From CAZWUW01 sp964636895 (GTDB lineage Bacteria > Bacillota > Thermincolia > Thermincolales > CAZWUW01): a DNA stretch of 32,381 bases. Under the pieces are notes generated by a model. That model saw nothing but the letters and a program-made list of their open reading frames with translations, did no database searches and was not told where the DNA came from. The position numbers and the translations under genes were made by a program. The stretch lies in the NCBI GenBank assembly GCA_964636895.1, contig CAZWUW010000028.1, positions 1 to 32,381 on the forward strand, read 5' to 3'. How positions within the stretch are numbered: the stretch's first letter is position 1; each line of letters begins with the position of its first letter. Of this stretch, positions 15,102-23,159 are shown one piece after another.

Positions 15102-16403
15102 TTAGGCCATTTCCAGGTAACGCTCCCGCTCCCAATCAGTTACGGCTACCTCGTAAAGTGATACTTCATGCCGTCCGATTGCCAGAAATACGTCTAAAAA
15201 ACTGGTGCCAAAAGCATCTTTGCCTACTTCACTGGCGGCCAGCAGATGCAAAGCTTCTTCCAGGTTTTTGGGCAACAAGGGTGCTTCTACCACGTAGGCG
15301 TTATCAGCAGTGATAGGCGGCGGCACCAATTTATTAGCTATGCCGTGAAGCCCACCCGCAATGCTGGCGGCTATAATCAGATACGGGTTGGCGTCGGCCG
15401 ACCCGGTACGGTGTTCCAGCCGGCTGCCCTGACCCAGCCCGAGCAGGGAGCGGGTGGTTACTGTGCGGTTGTCGTAACCCCAGGTGACGTTAATCGGGGC
15501 AAAGGAATGATCCCGGAAACGCTTATAAGAATTTATGGAAGGTGAACCAAGGGCCATAAATTCCTGGGCAGTGGTCAGCAGGCCGGCCAGGTAATGGCGG
15601 GCCAGGTTCTCATCCCGGTCAAAATAATTGATTTTACGTTCCAGGTCCCACAGGCTTTGGTGTACATGGAAGCCGTTGCCGGACTCCTCCGCCCAGGGCT
15701 TGGGCATAAAAGTGGCGTATAAGCCATGCTTGCGGGCAATTTCTTTAACCGCGTTCTTAAACTGCACTGTTTTGTCGGCCATGACCAGGGCGTCATCATA
15801 TTCCAGATTGATTTCCACCTGGGCCGGTCCGTATTCCGTATTAGAGGACTCAACATGAATGCCGAGTTCTTCCAGGGATACCCTGATTTCTTCCAGCACA
15901 AACTCCTGCTCGGAACCTTTATAGAGGGAATAGCACTGAATGCCGTCATAAAACGGCCGCCGCTCCTCATTTAGCAGGTAAAATTCCAGTTCCGACCCAA
16001 TTACCGGGCGGTAACCTAGCTCATTTGCCTTTGCCAACACCCGTTTGAGTACTTCCCTGGGGGCCACCTCTATCGCCTGTCCGTGTTCTTCATGCGGGTC
16101 GCAAAGGACAAAGGCGCTGCCCTGACGCCAGGGCAATTTTTTGAAGGAACTCAGAATGGGCTTAGCTACCAGGTCCGGATAGCCGTTTTCAAAATTGGCC
16201 AAATCAACGCCGGGAAAGACTGAGCATTGAATATCCCAGACTAATGTCGCTTTGGAGAGGAAAAAGCCTTTTTCCGCATTATTTATAAAATTCCGGGCTG
16301 AAACCCGTTTCCCCCGCAAAATTCCCGCCACATCAGCAAAGCCAATTTCCACGGTATGTATTTCGTTTTCCTCAATTATTTTTTTTATTTTATGCAGCTC
16401 CAT
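15102..16403 (-). CDS. Glutamine-synthetase-family ligase (PuuA/IpuC-like gamma-glutamyl-amide synthetase)
   Basis: A 433-residue GS-fold enzyme. N-terminal beta-grasp motif VEIGFADVAGILRGKRVS (19-36); catalytic-domain motifs GSELEFYLL, a substituted ATP-loop motif NGFHVHQSLWD (GSGMHVHQS in classical GS), INSYKRF, NVTWGYDNRT and RLEHRTGSADANPYL. The altered motifs and the absence of the adenylylation loop and of nearby nitrogen-regulation genes point to the gamma-glutamylation subgroup that conjugates glutamate to amines (for example PuuA or IpuC), not to primary ammonia assimilation. Its place among transport and nitrogenase-like genes suggests it processes an amine-containing substrate or product of the system. 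The substrate cannot be read from sequence. Confidence 0.78.
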   Translation of the reverse strand: MELHKIKKIIEENEIHTVEIGFADVAGILRGKRVSARNFINNAEKGFFLSKATLVWDIQCSVFPGVDLANFENGYPDLVAKPILSSFKKLPWRQGSAFVLCDPHEEHGQAIEVAPREVLKRVLAKANELGYRPVIGSELEFYLLNEERRPFYDGIQCYSLYKGSEQEFVLEEIRVSLEELGIHVESSNTEYGPAQVEINLEYDDALVMADKTVQFKNAVKEIARKHGLYATFMPKPWAEESGNGFHVHQSLWDLERKINYFDRDENLARHYLAGLLTTAQEFMALGSPSINSYKRFRDHSFAPINVTWGYDNRTVTTRSLLGLGQGSRLEHRTGSADANPYLIIAASIAGGLHGIANKLVPPPITADNAYVVEAPLLPKNLEEALHLLAASEVGKDAFGTSFLDVFLAIGRHEVSLYEVAVTDWERERYLEMA

Positions 16404-16431
16404 TATTGATGCCCCCTTTTTCTTCTTTCAG

Positions 16432-17463
16432 TTAGCCGGCCCAACTGCGCCCAGTTTCCACAAAAGCTCTGATATTTTCAACCGCTACCCCGGCGGCCAG
16501 GTCACAACCCGGGAGTAATATAAAGCCCCCGGCCCCAGCCCCCGGCTCCAGGCAAGTAACCGTAGCCTGCCGCACCTCTGCCGCCGTGCCAAACTCCAGT
16601 ATCCCCACAGGGTCTACATTACCTGACAGGGAAACCCTGGTCCCAAGTACATTTTTGGCCGCGGCTATACTTACTTTGGTGTCTACGGATAGATTATCCA
16701 CTCTTATGTCCGGGATTAGGTGCAGCCGGTCGGTGATATCGCCGCAGATATGAAGCATGGTAAGCCCACCGGCTTTTTTGACTGCCGACACAACCTGTTC
16801 CGTATAAGGCAGCACAAACTCAGCGAAATGCCGGGCAGATATTAAATCCCCGGAGGCGGATGGGTCGGCGATAAAAGCCCCGTCAACTATGCCGGCCTGC
16901 AGGTGCGGAACAAAATATCCGATAGACAACCGGGTCGCAAACTCCAGCAGCCGGTGAACAAACTCTTTGTTCCTGTACATGGCCCGGGCCAGATTTTCCA
17001 CCCCGTATAGCTGGCTGGCCAATGTGAAGGGTGCCCGGCCGCTGGCCAGAATCAGCCGGTGCTGGCCGGCTAAGGCATATAGTTCACCTGCCGTTTCCTG
17101 GAGCCACCGGACTGCCGGATCGGCAAAAGCTGTGGCAACATCCAGCCGATCCAGGTCAGCTTCGGTTTGAATCAGTTCCGACAGAATATCCGGTGCACCT
17201 TTACTGTTAAACCTGACTTCACCGCCCAAAGCGCGGATGATAAGCGCCGTAGCACCGGTACCAACCATCAGCAAATCAGCATCCAGCTCTTCATTTACTT
17301 CATAAAAAACCCTGGCCGTGCGTACCGGATCGCCTATAAGTCCCTGTAATGTCAGGCCGGACTTGATAATCGGCCAGCTACCGCCGAGAAAAACGCCTAC
17401 CGGCACCCGGTCAGGCTTTTGGCCGCAAAAAGCCCGGATTGTCCTTTCTTTGGAAGCGCTCAT
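16432..17463 (-). CDS. URO-D family (MtaA/CmuA-like) thiol methyltransferase, module 1
   Basis: A 343-residue uroporphyrinogen-decarboxylase-fold protein. It contains His238-x-Cys240 (LHICGDITD) and Cys320 (LLPGCDLAAG), the H-x-C...C zinc site of MtaA/MtbA-type corrinoid or coenzyme-M methyltransferases. True HemE lacks it. The ATG at 17463 is six bases after AGGTGG; an ATG at 17469 directly abuts that site and is less likely. No corrinoid-binding protein is encoded in the window, so the methyl donor is unknown. It lies between the transporter ATPase and the GS-like gene. A paralogue (29934-30959) sits directly upstream of the pair-2 D/K genes, so each reductase has its own URO-D partner. Confidence 0.85.
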   Translation of the reverse strand: MSASKERTIRAFCGQKPDRVPVGVFLGGSWPIIKSGLTLQGLIGDPVRTARVFYEVNEELDADLLMVGTGATALIIRALGGEVRFNSKGAPDILSELIQTEADLDRLDVATAFADPAVRWLQETAGELYALAGQHRLILASGRAPFTLASQLYGVENLARAMYRNKEFVHRLLEFATRLSIGYFVPHLQAGIVDGAFIADPSASGDLISARHFAEFVLPYTEQVVSAVKKAGGLTMLHICGDITDRLHLIPDIRVDNLSVDTKVSIAAAKNVLGTRVSLSGNVDPVGILEFGTAAEVRQATVTCLEPGAGAGGFILLPGCDLAAGVAVENIRAFVETGRSWAG

Positions 17464-17478
17464 GTTCATCCACCTTTT

Positions 17479-18264
17479 TTATAGGTAATAGCTCAAAGCA
17501 TGCTCTTTGGCAAAATGCAGTATTTCCAGAATTTTCGACCGCAGCCGCAAAAAGTCAGGATGATTCCTGCTTCTGGGCCGGCCGATGGGAACATCGATTA
17601 TTTCCTGAATTTTTCCGGGCCGCGGTGACATGATGATGATACGATCACTAAGGTAAACGGCCTCATCGATGTCATGGGTGACAAATAGCATAGTCGTGCC
17701 CCGATCCTCCCAAATACGCAGAATTTCATCCTGCATATGCATCCTGGTAAAGGCATCCAGCGCACCCAGCGGTTCATCCAGCAGCAATACTTTGGGATGA
17801 TTAACCAGCGCCCTGGCCAGCGCCGCCCGCTGCGCCATACCACCCGACAACTGGTGGGGGTAAGCGTTTTCAAACCCTGTTAAGCCAACTAATTTAATAT
17901 AGTCATCCACTTCACCGTGGTCCTGCTTGGGTACGCCCCGGGCATCCAGACCGGCAGCAATATTTTTCCGAACCGTCAGCCAGGGAAACAGGGTGGGGTC
18001 CTGAAATACCAACCCCCGCAAGTAATGAGGTCCGTCAATGGGCTCACTGTCCAACAGCAGTTCACCGGAGTTCGGTATGTCCAACCCAGCAATCAATCGT
18101 AAGAGGGTCGATTTGCCGCAGCCGCTGGGGCCAACCAGGGATACAAATTCACCCGGTTTAACGGCCAGGTTAACTTCATCAAGAGCTATAACTCCATTAC
18201 TGGCCGAGTCCTGAAAAACCCGGTTTATATTTTTGACCGTAATTGCACCACCCGCTACTACCAT
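17479..18264 (-). CDS. ABC transporter ATP-binding protein, SsuB/TauB type
   Basis: A 261-residue ATPase: Walker A GPSGCGKST (45-53), Q-loop VFQDP (about 86-90), signature LSGGMAQR (139-146), Walker B LLLDEPLGALD (160-170) and a switch His in TMLFVTHDIDEA. FPWLTVRKNI matches the nitrate/sulfonate/taurine branch. It overlaps the permease gene by seven bases, so the two are translationally coupled. It is the only ATPase in the window and may also serve the SsuA-SsuC pair at 5203-7048. Confidence 0.92.
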   Translation of the reverse strand: MVVAGGAITVKNINRVFQDSASNGVIALDEVNLAVKPGEFVSLVGPSGCGKSTLLRLIAGLDIPNSGELLLDSEPIDGPHYLRGLVFQDPTLFPWLTVRKNIAAGLDARGVPKQDHGEVDDYIKLVGLTGFENAYPHQLSGGMAQRAALARALVNHPKVLLLDEPLGALDAFTRMHMQDEILRIWEDRGTTMLFVTHDIDEAVYLSDRIIIMSPRPGKIQEIIDVPIGRPRSRNHPDFLRLRSKILEILHFAKEHALSYYL

Positions 18265-19253
18265 TTAATCAACCCCTTCTGCCAAACCAGGATACGATCC
18301 CGGATTTTAAAGAGCATGCTAATTAAACTGGAAAAAATCAAGGCAATAATAACCAGGCTGGCATACACCTTACCATATTCCGCCCAACCTTGCGCCCAGT
18401 TAATGTACCACCCGAGACCGGCTTTGACCCCCAGCATTTCCGCCACAATCAGGGTCAGGAAGGACATCCCCAGGCCCATAAACAACCCGATAAATATCAT
18501 CGGAAAGGCGGCCGGAATGGCGACCTTGCGAATCATATATTTTTCATCAGCTCCCAGGGTACGGGCCACCTCAAAGTAAGCATTTGGCACATTGGCGATG
18601 CCGGACCCCGTCATCACCGTCACCGGAAACCAGACGGCCAGAAAAACAAGGAATATACTGGCCAAAAAACTTGTCGGGAAGATCATCATGGCCACCGGTA
18701 TCCAGGCCGTAGCCGGAATTGGCCCGATTAACCGCAGCAGCGGTGTAATCCAGTAATTCCATTTTTTGTTCCAGCCCATCAGGATGCCGGTTACCAACCC
18801 GGCAACCGCCCCAAGTAAATAACCAATCGCTAACAGCCGCAGCGAATAAAAGGTACTGATAGCAAGTAATTTCCAGTCGCTAACTAGGGTGTTTAATACC
18901 TTGTCTGGTCCGGGGAAGTATGGCAAGGGAAAAAGTTTATATTTTAAAGTTACCAGGTCCCAGGCCAATACGATCAGAAATCCGGCGGTGACGAGAGGCG
19001 CCTGGCGGCGGATTTCTTTATGTAAGGCCGGCAGTTTATAAGAAATAAGCAACAATAACAAATATATGGCCAGGGAAAATTTCAACAGGGCCGGATATAC
19101 TTTGGTTACGGTAAAACTTTGCTTGTTGGGTAAAAACAGGTGCAGCGCCAAAGAGAGCACAATAACTAAAACAGGTAGCCACGTTATACCGATGGTAATT
19201 GCTTTTGTTTTTGCCCCGATGCCGGACCCGGCTTTTTCTGCGCTCAGTTCCAT
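18258..19253 (-). CDS. ABC transporter permease, SsuC/TauC type with extra N-terminal helices
   Basis: A 331-residue membrane protein. The C-terminal two thirds hold a six-helix SsuC-type permease with the coupling loop ARTLGADEKYMIRKVAIP and GPIPATAWIPVAMMIFP. The N-terminal 110 residues add two to three transmembrane segments, making it longer than the usual 250-residue SsuC. I chose the ATG at 19253 after AAGGAG; a GTG at 19292 is also open but lies close behind leader element F and has no site. The ATPase gene overlaps its end. Probably takes substrate from binding proteins 1 and 2 encoded downstream in the same operon. Confidence 0.85.
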   Translation of the reverse strand: MELSAEKAGSGIGAKTKAITIGITWLPVLVIVLSLALHLFLPNKQSFTVTKVYPALLKFSLAIYLLLLLISYKLPALHKEIRRQAPLVTAGFLIVLAWDLVTLKYKLFPLPYFPGPDKVLNTLVSDWKLLAISTFYSLRLLAIGYLLGAVAGLVTGILMGWNKKWNYWITPLLRLIGPIPATAWIPVAMMIFPTSFLASIFLVFLAVWFPVTVMTGSGIANVPNAYFEVARTLGADEKYMIRKVAIPAAFPMIFIGLFMGLGMSFLTLIVAEMLGVKAGLGWYINWAQGWAEYGKVYASLVIIALIFSSLISMLFKIRDRILVWQKGLIKW

Positions 19254-19307
19254 CCTTTCTTCAACTCCTTCCGTAAAAATCCGTTTTAACACACTAAGCT
19301 CTGCTAA

Positions 19308-19338
19308 GTTTGGCCTCCACCCCCGTGGTCAGCCAAAC
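19308..19338 (-). promoter_or_regulatory. Leader element F: second YUGA/AGG motif in tandem before the permease gene
   Basis: Minus-strand GTTTGG (19333-19338) pairs perfectly with CCAAAC (19308-19313) to form P1; CTGA (19329-19332) faces AGG (19314-19316); P2 CCAC/GTGG closes a GGGG loop. It lies about 65 bases downstream of copy B. No terminator hairpin uses its P1' strand, unlike the other copies, so it may act on translation or work together with copy B. It has the longest P1 of the set. Confidence 0.6.
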
Positions 19339-19363
19339 TATTGTCTGAAAACGATAATTACCT

Positions 19364-19432
19364 TATAAAAAAACAAAAGCTTTTGAGGGCACAATAACCC
19401 CTCAAAAGCCTCCGTTTTTCCGGTCAGCTTTT
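19364..19432 (-). promoter_or_regulatory. Leader element B: YUGA/AGG motif with strong terminator
   Basis: P1 AAAAG (19428-19432) pairs with CTTTT (19404-19408); CTGA (19424-19427) faces AGG (19409-19411); P2 CCG/CGG closes GAAAAA. The P1' strand is also the start of a perfect 11-bp terminator stem, GCTTTTGAGGG with CCCTCAAAAGC (19379-19409), followed by TTTTGTTTTTTT. P1 and terminator pairing exclude each other. It lies 42 bp after cysK and 100 bp before the permease gene, so it should control read-through into the transporter and pair-1 genes. Confidence 0.7.
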
Positions 19433-19473
19433 ACTATTTTGTTTTTCCGCCATAATTTTTGAGCCGGCTAATC

Positions 19474-20403
19474 CTATTGCTCCTGGAAAAGTGCGGTACT
19501 CAGGTATCTTTCACCGGTATCAGGCAGTACGGCTACAATCAGTTTGCCCTTGTTTTCCGGTCTTTTGGCTATTTGCAAAGCGGCAAAAGCGGCTGCACCG
19601 GAGGAAATCCCCACCAGCAGCCCTTCTTCCCGGGCCAGCCGGCGACCGGTTTCCAGAGCTTCTTCATTTTTTACCTTAAATACCTCATCTACAACCCCCA
19701 GGTTAAGCACATCTGGTACAAACCCGGCCCCGATACCCTGAATCTTGTGGGGTCCGGGGGACCCACCGGAAAGCACCGGGGAGTCAAATGGCTCCACAGC
19801 CACTACTTTGAAGTCGGCTTTACGCTTCTTGATAATGTCGCCGACGCCAGTGATAGTACCACCGGTACCTACCCCACCAACCAAAATATCTATTTTACCG
19901 TCGGTATCCTCCCAGATTTCTTCGGCAGTGGTGGCCCGGTGAATCTCCGGGTTGGCCGGGTTGTTAAACTGCTGGGGGATATAGACGTTGGGCGTTTGGG
20001 CAGCCAGTTCTTCAGCTTTCCGGATGGCCCCTTTCATGCCTTCCGTCCCGGGGGTCAGTACCAGTTCTGCCCCATAGGCCTTCAACAGATTCCGACGTTC
20101 AACGCTCATGGTGTCAGGCATAGTCAGAATCAGCCGGTAACCCTTGGCTGCGGCTACAAACGCCAAGGCAATGCCGGTGTTGCCGCTAGTAGGTTCGATA
20201 ATGACACTATCCCTGTTAAGCAAGCCTTTTTCTTCGGCATCCTTAATCATACTGAAACCGATGCGGTCCTTGACGCTACCGCCGGGGTTAAAAGACTCCA
20301 GCTTTACAACTACTTCGGACGATAATCCCACCCCAACCCGGTTCAACCTTAATAGCGGCGTGTTTCCAATTAAATCAGTTAAATTGTTGGCAATTTTAGC
20401 CAT
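19474..20403 (-). CDS. cysK: Cysteine synthase A (O-acetylserine sulfhydrylase)
   Basis: A 309-residue PLP enzyme of fold type II. Lys45 in NPGGSVKDR binds PLP, TSGNTG (72-77) binds the substrate carboxylate, and VGGVGTGGTITGVG binds the cofactor phosphate. The length and N-terminus (LTDLIGNTPLLRLN) match CysK. It makes cysteine from O-acetylserine and sulfide. It lies 70 bp after nifH-like, in the same direction, within the NifB-NifX-NifH cluster, which points to sulfide or thiol capture being part of the system. Confidence 0.93.
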   Translation of the reverse strand: MAKIANNLTDLIGNTPLLRLNRVGVGLSSEVVVKLESFNPGGSVKDRIGFSMIKDAEEKGLLNRDSVIIEPTSGNTGIALAFVAAAKGYRLILTMPDTMSVERRNLLKAYGAELVLTPGTEGMKGAIRKAEELAAQTPNVYIPQQFNNPANPEIHRATTAEEIWEDTDGKIDILVGGVGTGGTITGVGDIIKKRKADFKVVAVEPFDSPVLSGGSPGPHKIQGIGAGFVPDVLNLGVVDEVFKVKNEEALETGRRLAREEGLLVGISSGAAAFAALQIAKRPENKGKLIVAVLPDTGERYLSTALFQEQ

Positions 20404-20472
20404 TGTTCATCCCTCCGATTTTTTTGTGATCTGTTTTATATTTAAACCCTTGGCGTTGTAAAGCGCGCGGGC

Positions 20473-21348
20473 TTATATATTCGCTGCCGCACTGCGGACT
20501 TCACCGGTCTCCAGGGCCAGCAGATGATCTGCCCATTTGGCGGCCCAGTCCCGCAGTTCCTGCGCGTCGAGAGGCGACGGCGTTTTTGATTCAGTATGCT
20601 CGGCAATTTTTTTGGCCAGGCTGGCGTAAACCTTAGCCTGTTCAGATTCCGGGGCCGCCTCAATGGTGGTTTTGCCCTGTAATTCACTTTGGGTAACGGT
20701 TACCGACCGCGGCACATATTCGACCACCTGAGTACTGGTTTGTTTGACAAAGTCATCAATGATGTCTTTGGCATAGGGCGCGTTGATGGAGTTGGCAATC
20801 ACGCCGCCCAACAGCGCACCGCCGCTATTGGAATACTTTTTGATGCCCTTAAATAAATTGTTGGCGGCATACACGGCCATAAAATCCGCTGAAGAAACAG
20901 TGAAAACATGTTCCGCAATCCCTTCCCGGATAGGAACGGCAAAACCGCCGCAAACTACGTCACCCAAGACATCATAAATAACTACATCCAGGTCCAGTTC
21001 TTCAAAAACCTTCAACTGCTTCAGTAATTGCACCGCTGTAATAATACCCCGCCCGGCGCAGCCGACACCCGGCGCAGGACCGCCGGCTTCCACGCAGTAC
21101 ACGCCGCCAAAACCCGCAAAGATTACTTCCTCCGGCTTAACGACGTTTTTCTCCCGCAGTGTGTCGAGCACCGTGGGGATATATTTCCCGTCCCGCAGCG
21201 TGTTGGTGGAATCACTCTTAGGGTCGCAGCCGAACTGCATGACTTTGTAGCCTAATTTCGCCAGGGCCGCGCTAATGTTGGAAGTAGTAGTAGACTTGCC
21301 GATACCCCCCTTTCCATATATAGCGATTTGTTTAATTTTTTTTGCCAC
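20473..21348 (-). CDS. Nitrogenase-reductase-like protein (NifH family)
   Basis: A 291-residue P-loop ATPase. Walker A is GKGGIGKST (12-20). The two cysteines that hold the shared [4Fe-4S] cluster are Cys97 (PGVGCAGRG) and Cys133 (GDVVCGGFA). Arg100 matches the ADP-ribosylated arginine of NifH. The C-terminal tail after residue 235 is longer and more divergent than in NifH. I start it at the GTG at 21348, eight bases after AGGAG; a GTG at 21357 overlaps that site. It would pass electrons to the D/K proteins; only one NifH is present for two D/K pairs. It follows the NafY/NifX-like and NifB-like genes closely. Confidence 0.9.
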   Translation of the reverse strand: MAKKIKQIAIYGKGGIGKSTTTSNISAALAKLGYKVMQFGCDPKSDSTNTLRDGKYIPTVLDTLREKNVVKPEEVIFAGFGGVYCVEAGGPAPGVGCAGRGIITAVQLLKQLKVFEELDLDVVIYDVLGDVVCGGFAVPIREGIAEHVFTVSSADFMAVYAANNLFKGIKKYSNSGGALLGGVIANSINAPYAKDIIDDFVKQTSTQVVEYVPRSVTVTQSELQGKTTIEAAPESEQAKVYASLAKKIAEHTESKTPSPLDAQELRDWAAKWADHLLALETGEVRSAAANI

Positions 21349-21359
21349 ATTTATCACTC

Positions 21360-21707
21360 CTAATTATTAGTGTTGTTAAACTTTTTCAGTGCTATCAGGC
21401 GTTTTAAAGCGTCCTCTATGAAATCAGGGAGCACATATGGCTGGATTCCCCGAGATAACAGAAATTTTGCCGCCCCCGGACCGATCTGGCTCGTCAGCAC
21501 GACCCGGCAGTCGGAGAGCAGGGCAACGGATCTGGCCAGCCGGTCATCATGGTGTTCCTGACCAGTGCAGGGCGGGGCGTTTTCACGGTGTTCCAGAAAC
21601 TGAAAATTTTCCCCATCAACATTAAAAATTAAAAACTCTTTGCTGTGGCCAAAATGCCGGTTTATAAATTTACCGTCACTGCTGGCAACAGCCACCTTAT
21701 ATGACAT
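21360..21707 (-). CDS. NafY/NifX-type dinitrogenase cofactor-biosynthesis family protein
   Basis: A 115-residue single-domain protein of the NifX/NafY/NifB-C-terminal family: KVAVASSDGKFINRHFGHS opens it, with the expected His-containing loop, and GPGAAKFLLSRGIQPYVL closes it. These domains bind iron-sulfur cofactor precursors. In many NifB proteins this domain is fused at the C-terminus; here it is a separate gene between nifB-like (19 bp upstream) and nifH-like. The ATG at 21707 has GGAGG seven bases upstream and is preferred over the ATG at 21713. Confidence 0.85.
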   Translation of the reverse strand: MSYKVAVASSDGKFINRHFGHSKEFLIFNVDGENFQFLEHRENAPPCTGQEHHDDRLARSVALLSDCRVVLTSQIGPGAAKFLLSRGIQPYVLPDFIEDALKRLIALKKFNNTNN

Positions 21708-21726
21708 GCCCATCCCTCCTTTGACC

Positions 21727-22620
21727 TTAACCGTGGGAAAAAGTGGTCAGCGGCTGATCATACAATTGGCCGGCCAGATCCACGTTGGAACCGGGTATCC
21801 CGCAAGCATCGGCCCGGCACTGTTGGCAGTGCCGGAACACCGGCAGGTGTTTTTCAGCCGCGGTCCGGGCAGCCTCAAGCTCGTGGCATTCCGGCGGCCG
21901 GCGGCCTTCCATTTCATACTGGGGAATCAGCGGAATAATATTAATTAATGACGCCCCCACCCCGGCCGTAACCCGAGCCACCTCTTCCACCTGGTGGTCA
22001 TTGACACCGGGAATCAGGACGGTATTAATTTTCACCACCGCGCCAAGCCTGGCCAGTTTCTCAATCCCGGCCAGTTGGGCCAGTAACAGCCAGCGGGCTG
22101 CGTATTCACCGGTCATATATTGGCCGTTGTAAATGATATGGGCGCAAATATTTTTCAGCACATTGGGGTCGATGGCATTTATGGTAGCTGTTACCGTTTT
22201 TACCCCGGCATTAACCACCCGTTCCGCTTTTTCTTTTAACATCAGGCCGTTGGTGCTTAGGCAGTTAATCAGGTGGGGAAATATCCGGTGGATTAGTTCG
22301 AAGGTCTCCAGCGCGTGATCAGTAGCCAGGGTATCGCCAGGGCCGGCTATGCCTACTACCGTTATTTGGGGGCATAGCTCAAGGGCCTGTTCCACTTTCC
22401 TGACTGATTCCTCCGGAGTGAGGATAGAGCGGCTAACCCCGGGGCGCTTTTCCCACTTATTGAAGCCCCGCTTGCAAAACCGGCATTGAATATTGCAGGC
22501 CGGACTGACCGGCAGGTGTATGCGGCCGAAGGTATTATGGGCTTCCCCGTTAAAGCAGGGATGCTTTTTAACCAGGTGGCCAAATTTTTTATTCAACTCG
22601 GGCTGCGTGCAGTTTCCCAT
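21727..22620 (-). CDS. NifB-like radical SAM cofactor maturase
   Basis: A 297-residue radical SAM protein. HPCFNGEAHNTFGRIHLPVSP followed by CNIQCRFC (Cys42, Cys46, Cys49) matches NifB closely; VGIAGPGD and the C-terminal HCQQCRADACG are also NifB signatures. NifB builds the 8Fe-9S-C NifB-co core used by nitrogenase cofactors, so the D/K proteins encoded here probably carry a NifB-co-derived cluster. No C-terminal NafY domain is fused; it is the next gene. The ATG has a GGAGGTGA site. It lies behind leader element C and yezD. Confidence 0.9.
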   Translation of the reverse strand: MGNCTQPELNKKFGHLVKKHPCFNGEAHNTFGRIHLPVSPACNIQCRFCKRGFNKWEKRPGVSRSILTPEESVRKVEQALELCPQITVVGIAGPGDTLATDHALETFELIHRIFPHLINCLSTNGLMLKEKAERVVNAGVKTVTATINAIDPNVLKNICAHIIYNGQYMTGEYAARWLLLAQLAGIEKLARLGAVVKINTVLIPGVNDHQVEEVARVTAGVGASLINIIPLIPQYEMEGRRPPECHELEAARTAAEKHLPVFRHCQQCRADACGIPGSNVDLAGQLYDQPLTTFSHG

Positions 22621-22644
22621 TTTGTCACCTCCGCCATTACAAAT

Positions 22645-22710
22645 ATAAAGGCTAAGGCAGTTGTCCAGACAATGACAATAACCCTAGCCTCCAGTTATCT
22701 GGTCAACTAA
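22645..22710 (-). promoter_or_regulatory. Leader element C: YUGA/AGG motif with terminator-like hairpin before nifB-like
   Basis: P1 TTAG (22707-22710) pairs with CTAG (22684-22687, one G-U); TTGA (22703-22706) faces AGG (22688-22690); P2 CCAG/CTGG closes ATAA. The same P1' strand pairs with CCTTAGCC (22650-22657) in a larger hairpin followed by TTTATATTT. It lies between yezD and the nifB-like gene, so it could set how much of the yezD transcript continues into the nitrogenase-like genes. Confidence 0.62.
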
Positions 22711-22729
22711 TTTATGTAATATGCAGCAG

Positions 22730-22903
22730 CTACTTTAAACGCATTTTTTCATTTTTATCGATCTGAATCACCCGACCATCTTGGATAACCAGGGTAACGG
22801 ACCCGTATTTAACAGTTTTAATCAAATCCAGTAACCGCTGCAAGTCTGCAGATGACAAAGGAGTTTTGCCATTTGACGCCCCTGCGCTTACTTTTTGGTC
22901 CAT
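22730..22903 (-). CDS. yezD: YezD family small protein (DUF2292)
   Basis: A 57-residue protein ending with the DUF2292 core: LQRLLDLIKTVKYGSVTLVI followed by QDGRVIQIDKNEKMRLK. Length and sequence match YezD. The family is of unknown function but often lies next to sulfonate/taurine transport or sulfur assimilation genes. The ATG at 22903 follows a GGAGGTG site. It is the first gene of the nifB-nifX-nifH-cysK transcription unit and has a consensus promoter at 22990-23018. A truncated copy lies at 7084-7152. Confidence 0.85.
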   Translation of the reverse strand: MDQKVSAGASNGKTPLSSADLQRLLDLIKTVKYGSVTLVIQDGRVIQIDKNEKMRLK

Positions 22904-22925
22904 TTTTACACCTCCAATAATCGTT

Positions 22926-22978
22926 GAAAAAAATCAAAGCCTACTTTCTCCGCCACTCCATATCCGAGTATTTTGATT
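22926..22978 (-). promoter_or_regulatory. Terminator-like leader hairpin upstream of yezD
   Basis: The minus strand holds AATCAAA (22972-22978) pairing with TTTGATT (22932-22938), followed directly by a run of seven T. Inside, ACTC and GAGT form a second stem, leaving a purine-rich GGCGGAGAAAGTAGGC segment unpaired. It lies between the promoter and the yezD start, as an attenuator would. The sequence differs from the YUGA/AGG motif. Confidence 0.5.
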
Positions 22979-22989
22979 GGTTTATTAGT

Positions 22990-23018
22990 ATTTTACATTG
23001 CTGTTTTCATCTTGTCAA
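22990..23018 (-). promoter_or_regulatory. Sigma-A promoter of the yezD-nifB-nifX-nifH-cysK unit
   Basis: TTGACA (23013-23018), 17-base spacer, TAAAAT (22990-22995) on the minus strand: a perfect -35 and a 5/6 match at -10. Identical box sequences and spacing occur in the promoter at 25711-25739. Confidence 0.85.
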
Positions 23019-23159
23019 CAAAAAAATTGTAATTTTTATGTTTATTTTTACTTTTAGCGGCGCACCCAATCCCACCAAAGCCATTTAGGTTTTTTACCCC
23101 TTACCTTAAAGGTAATCCGTCATCAGACACAGAATATTTTTGCGAGGAGGTTTTTCTAT

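Noticed and set aside
19459..20325. Long plus-strand open frame (288 codons) opposite cysK
   Set aside because: Exact antisense shadow of cysK, caused by codon bias; no domain features.
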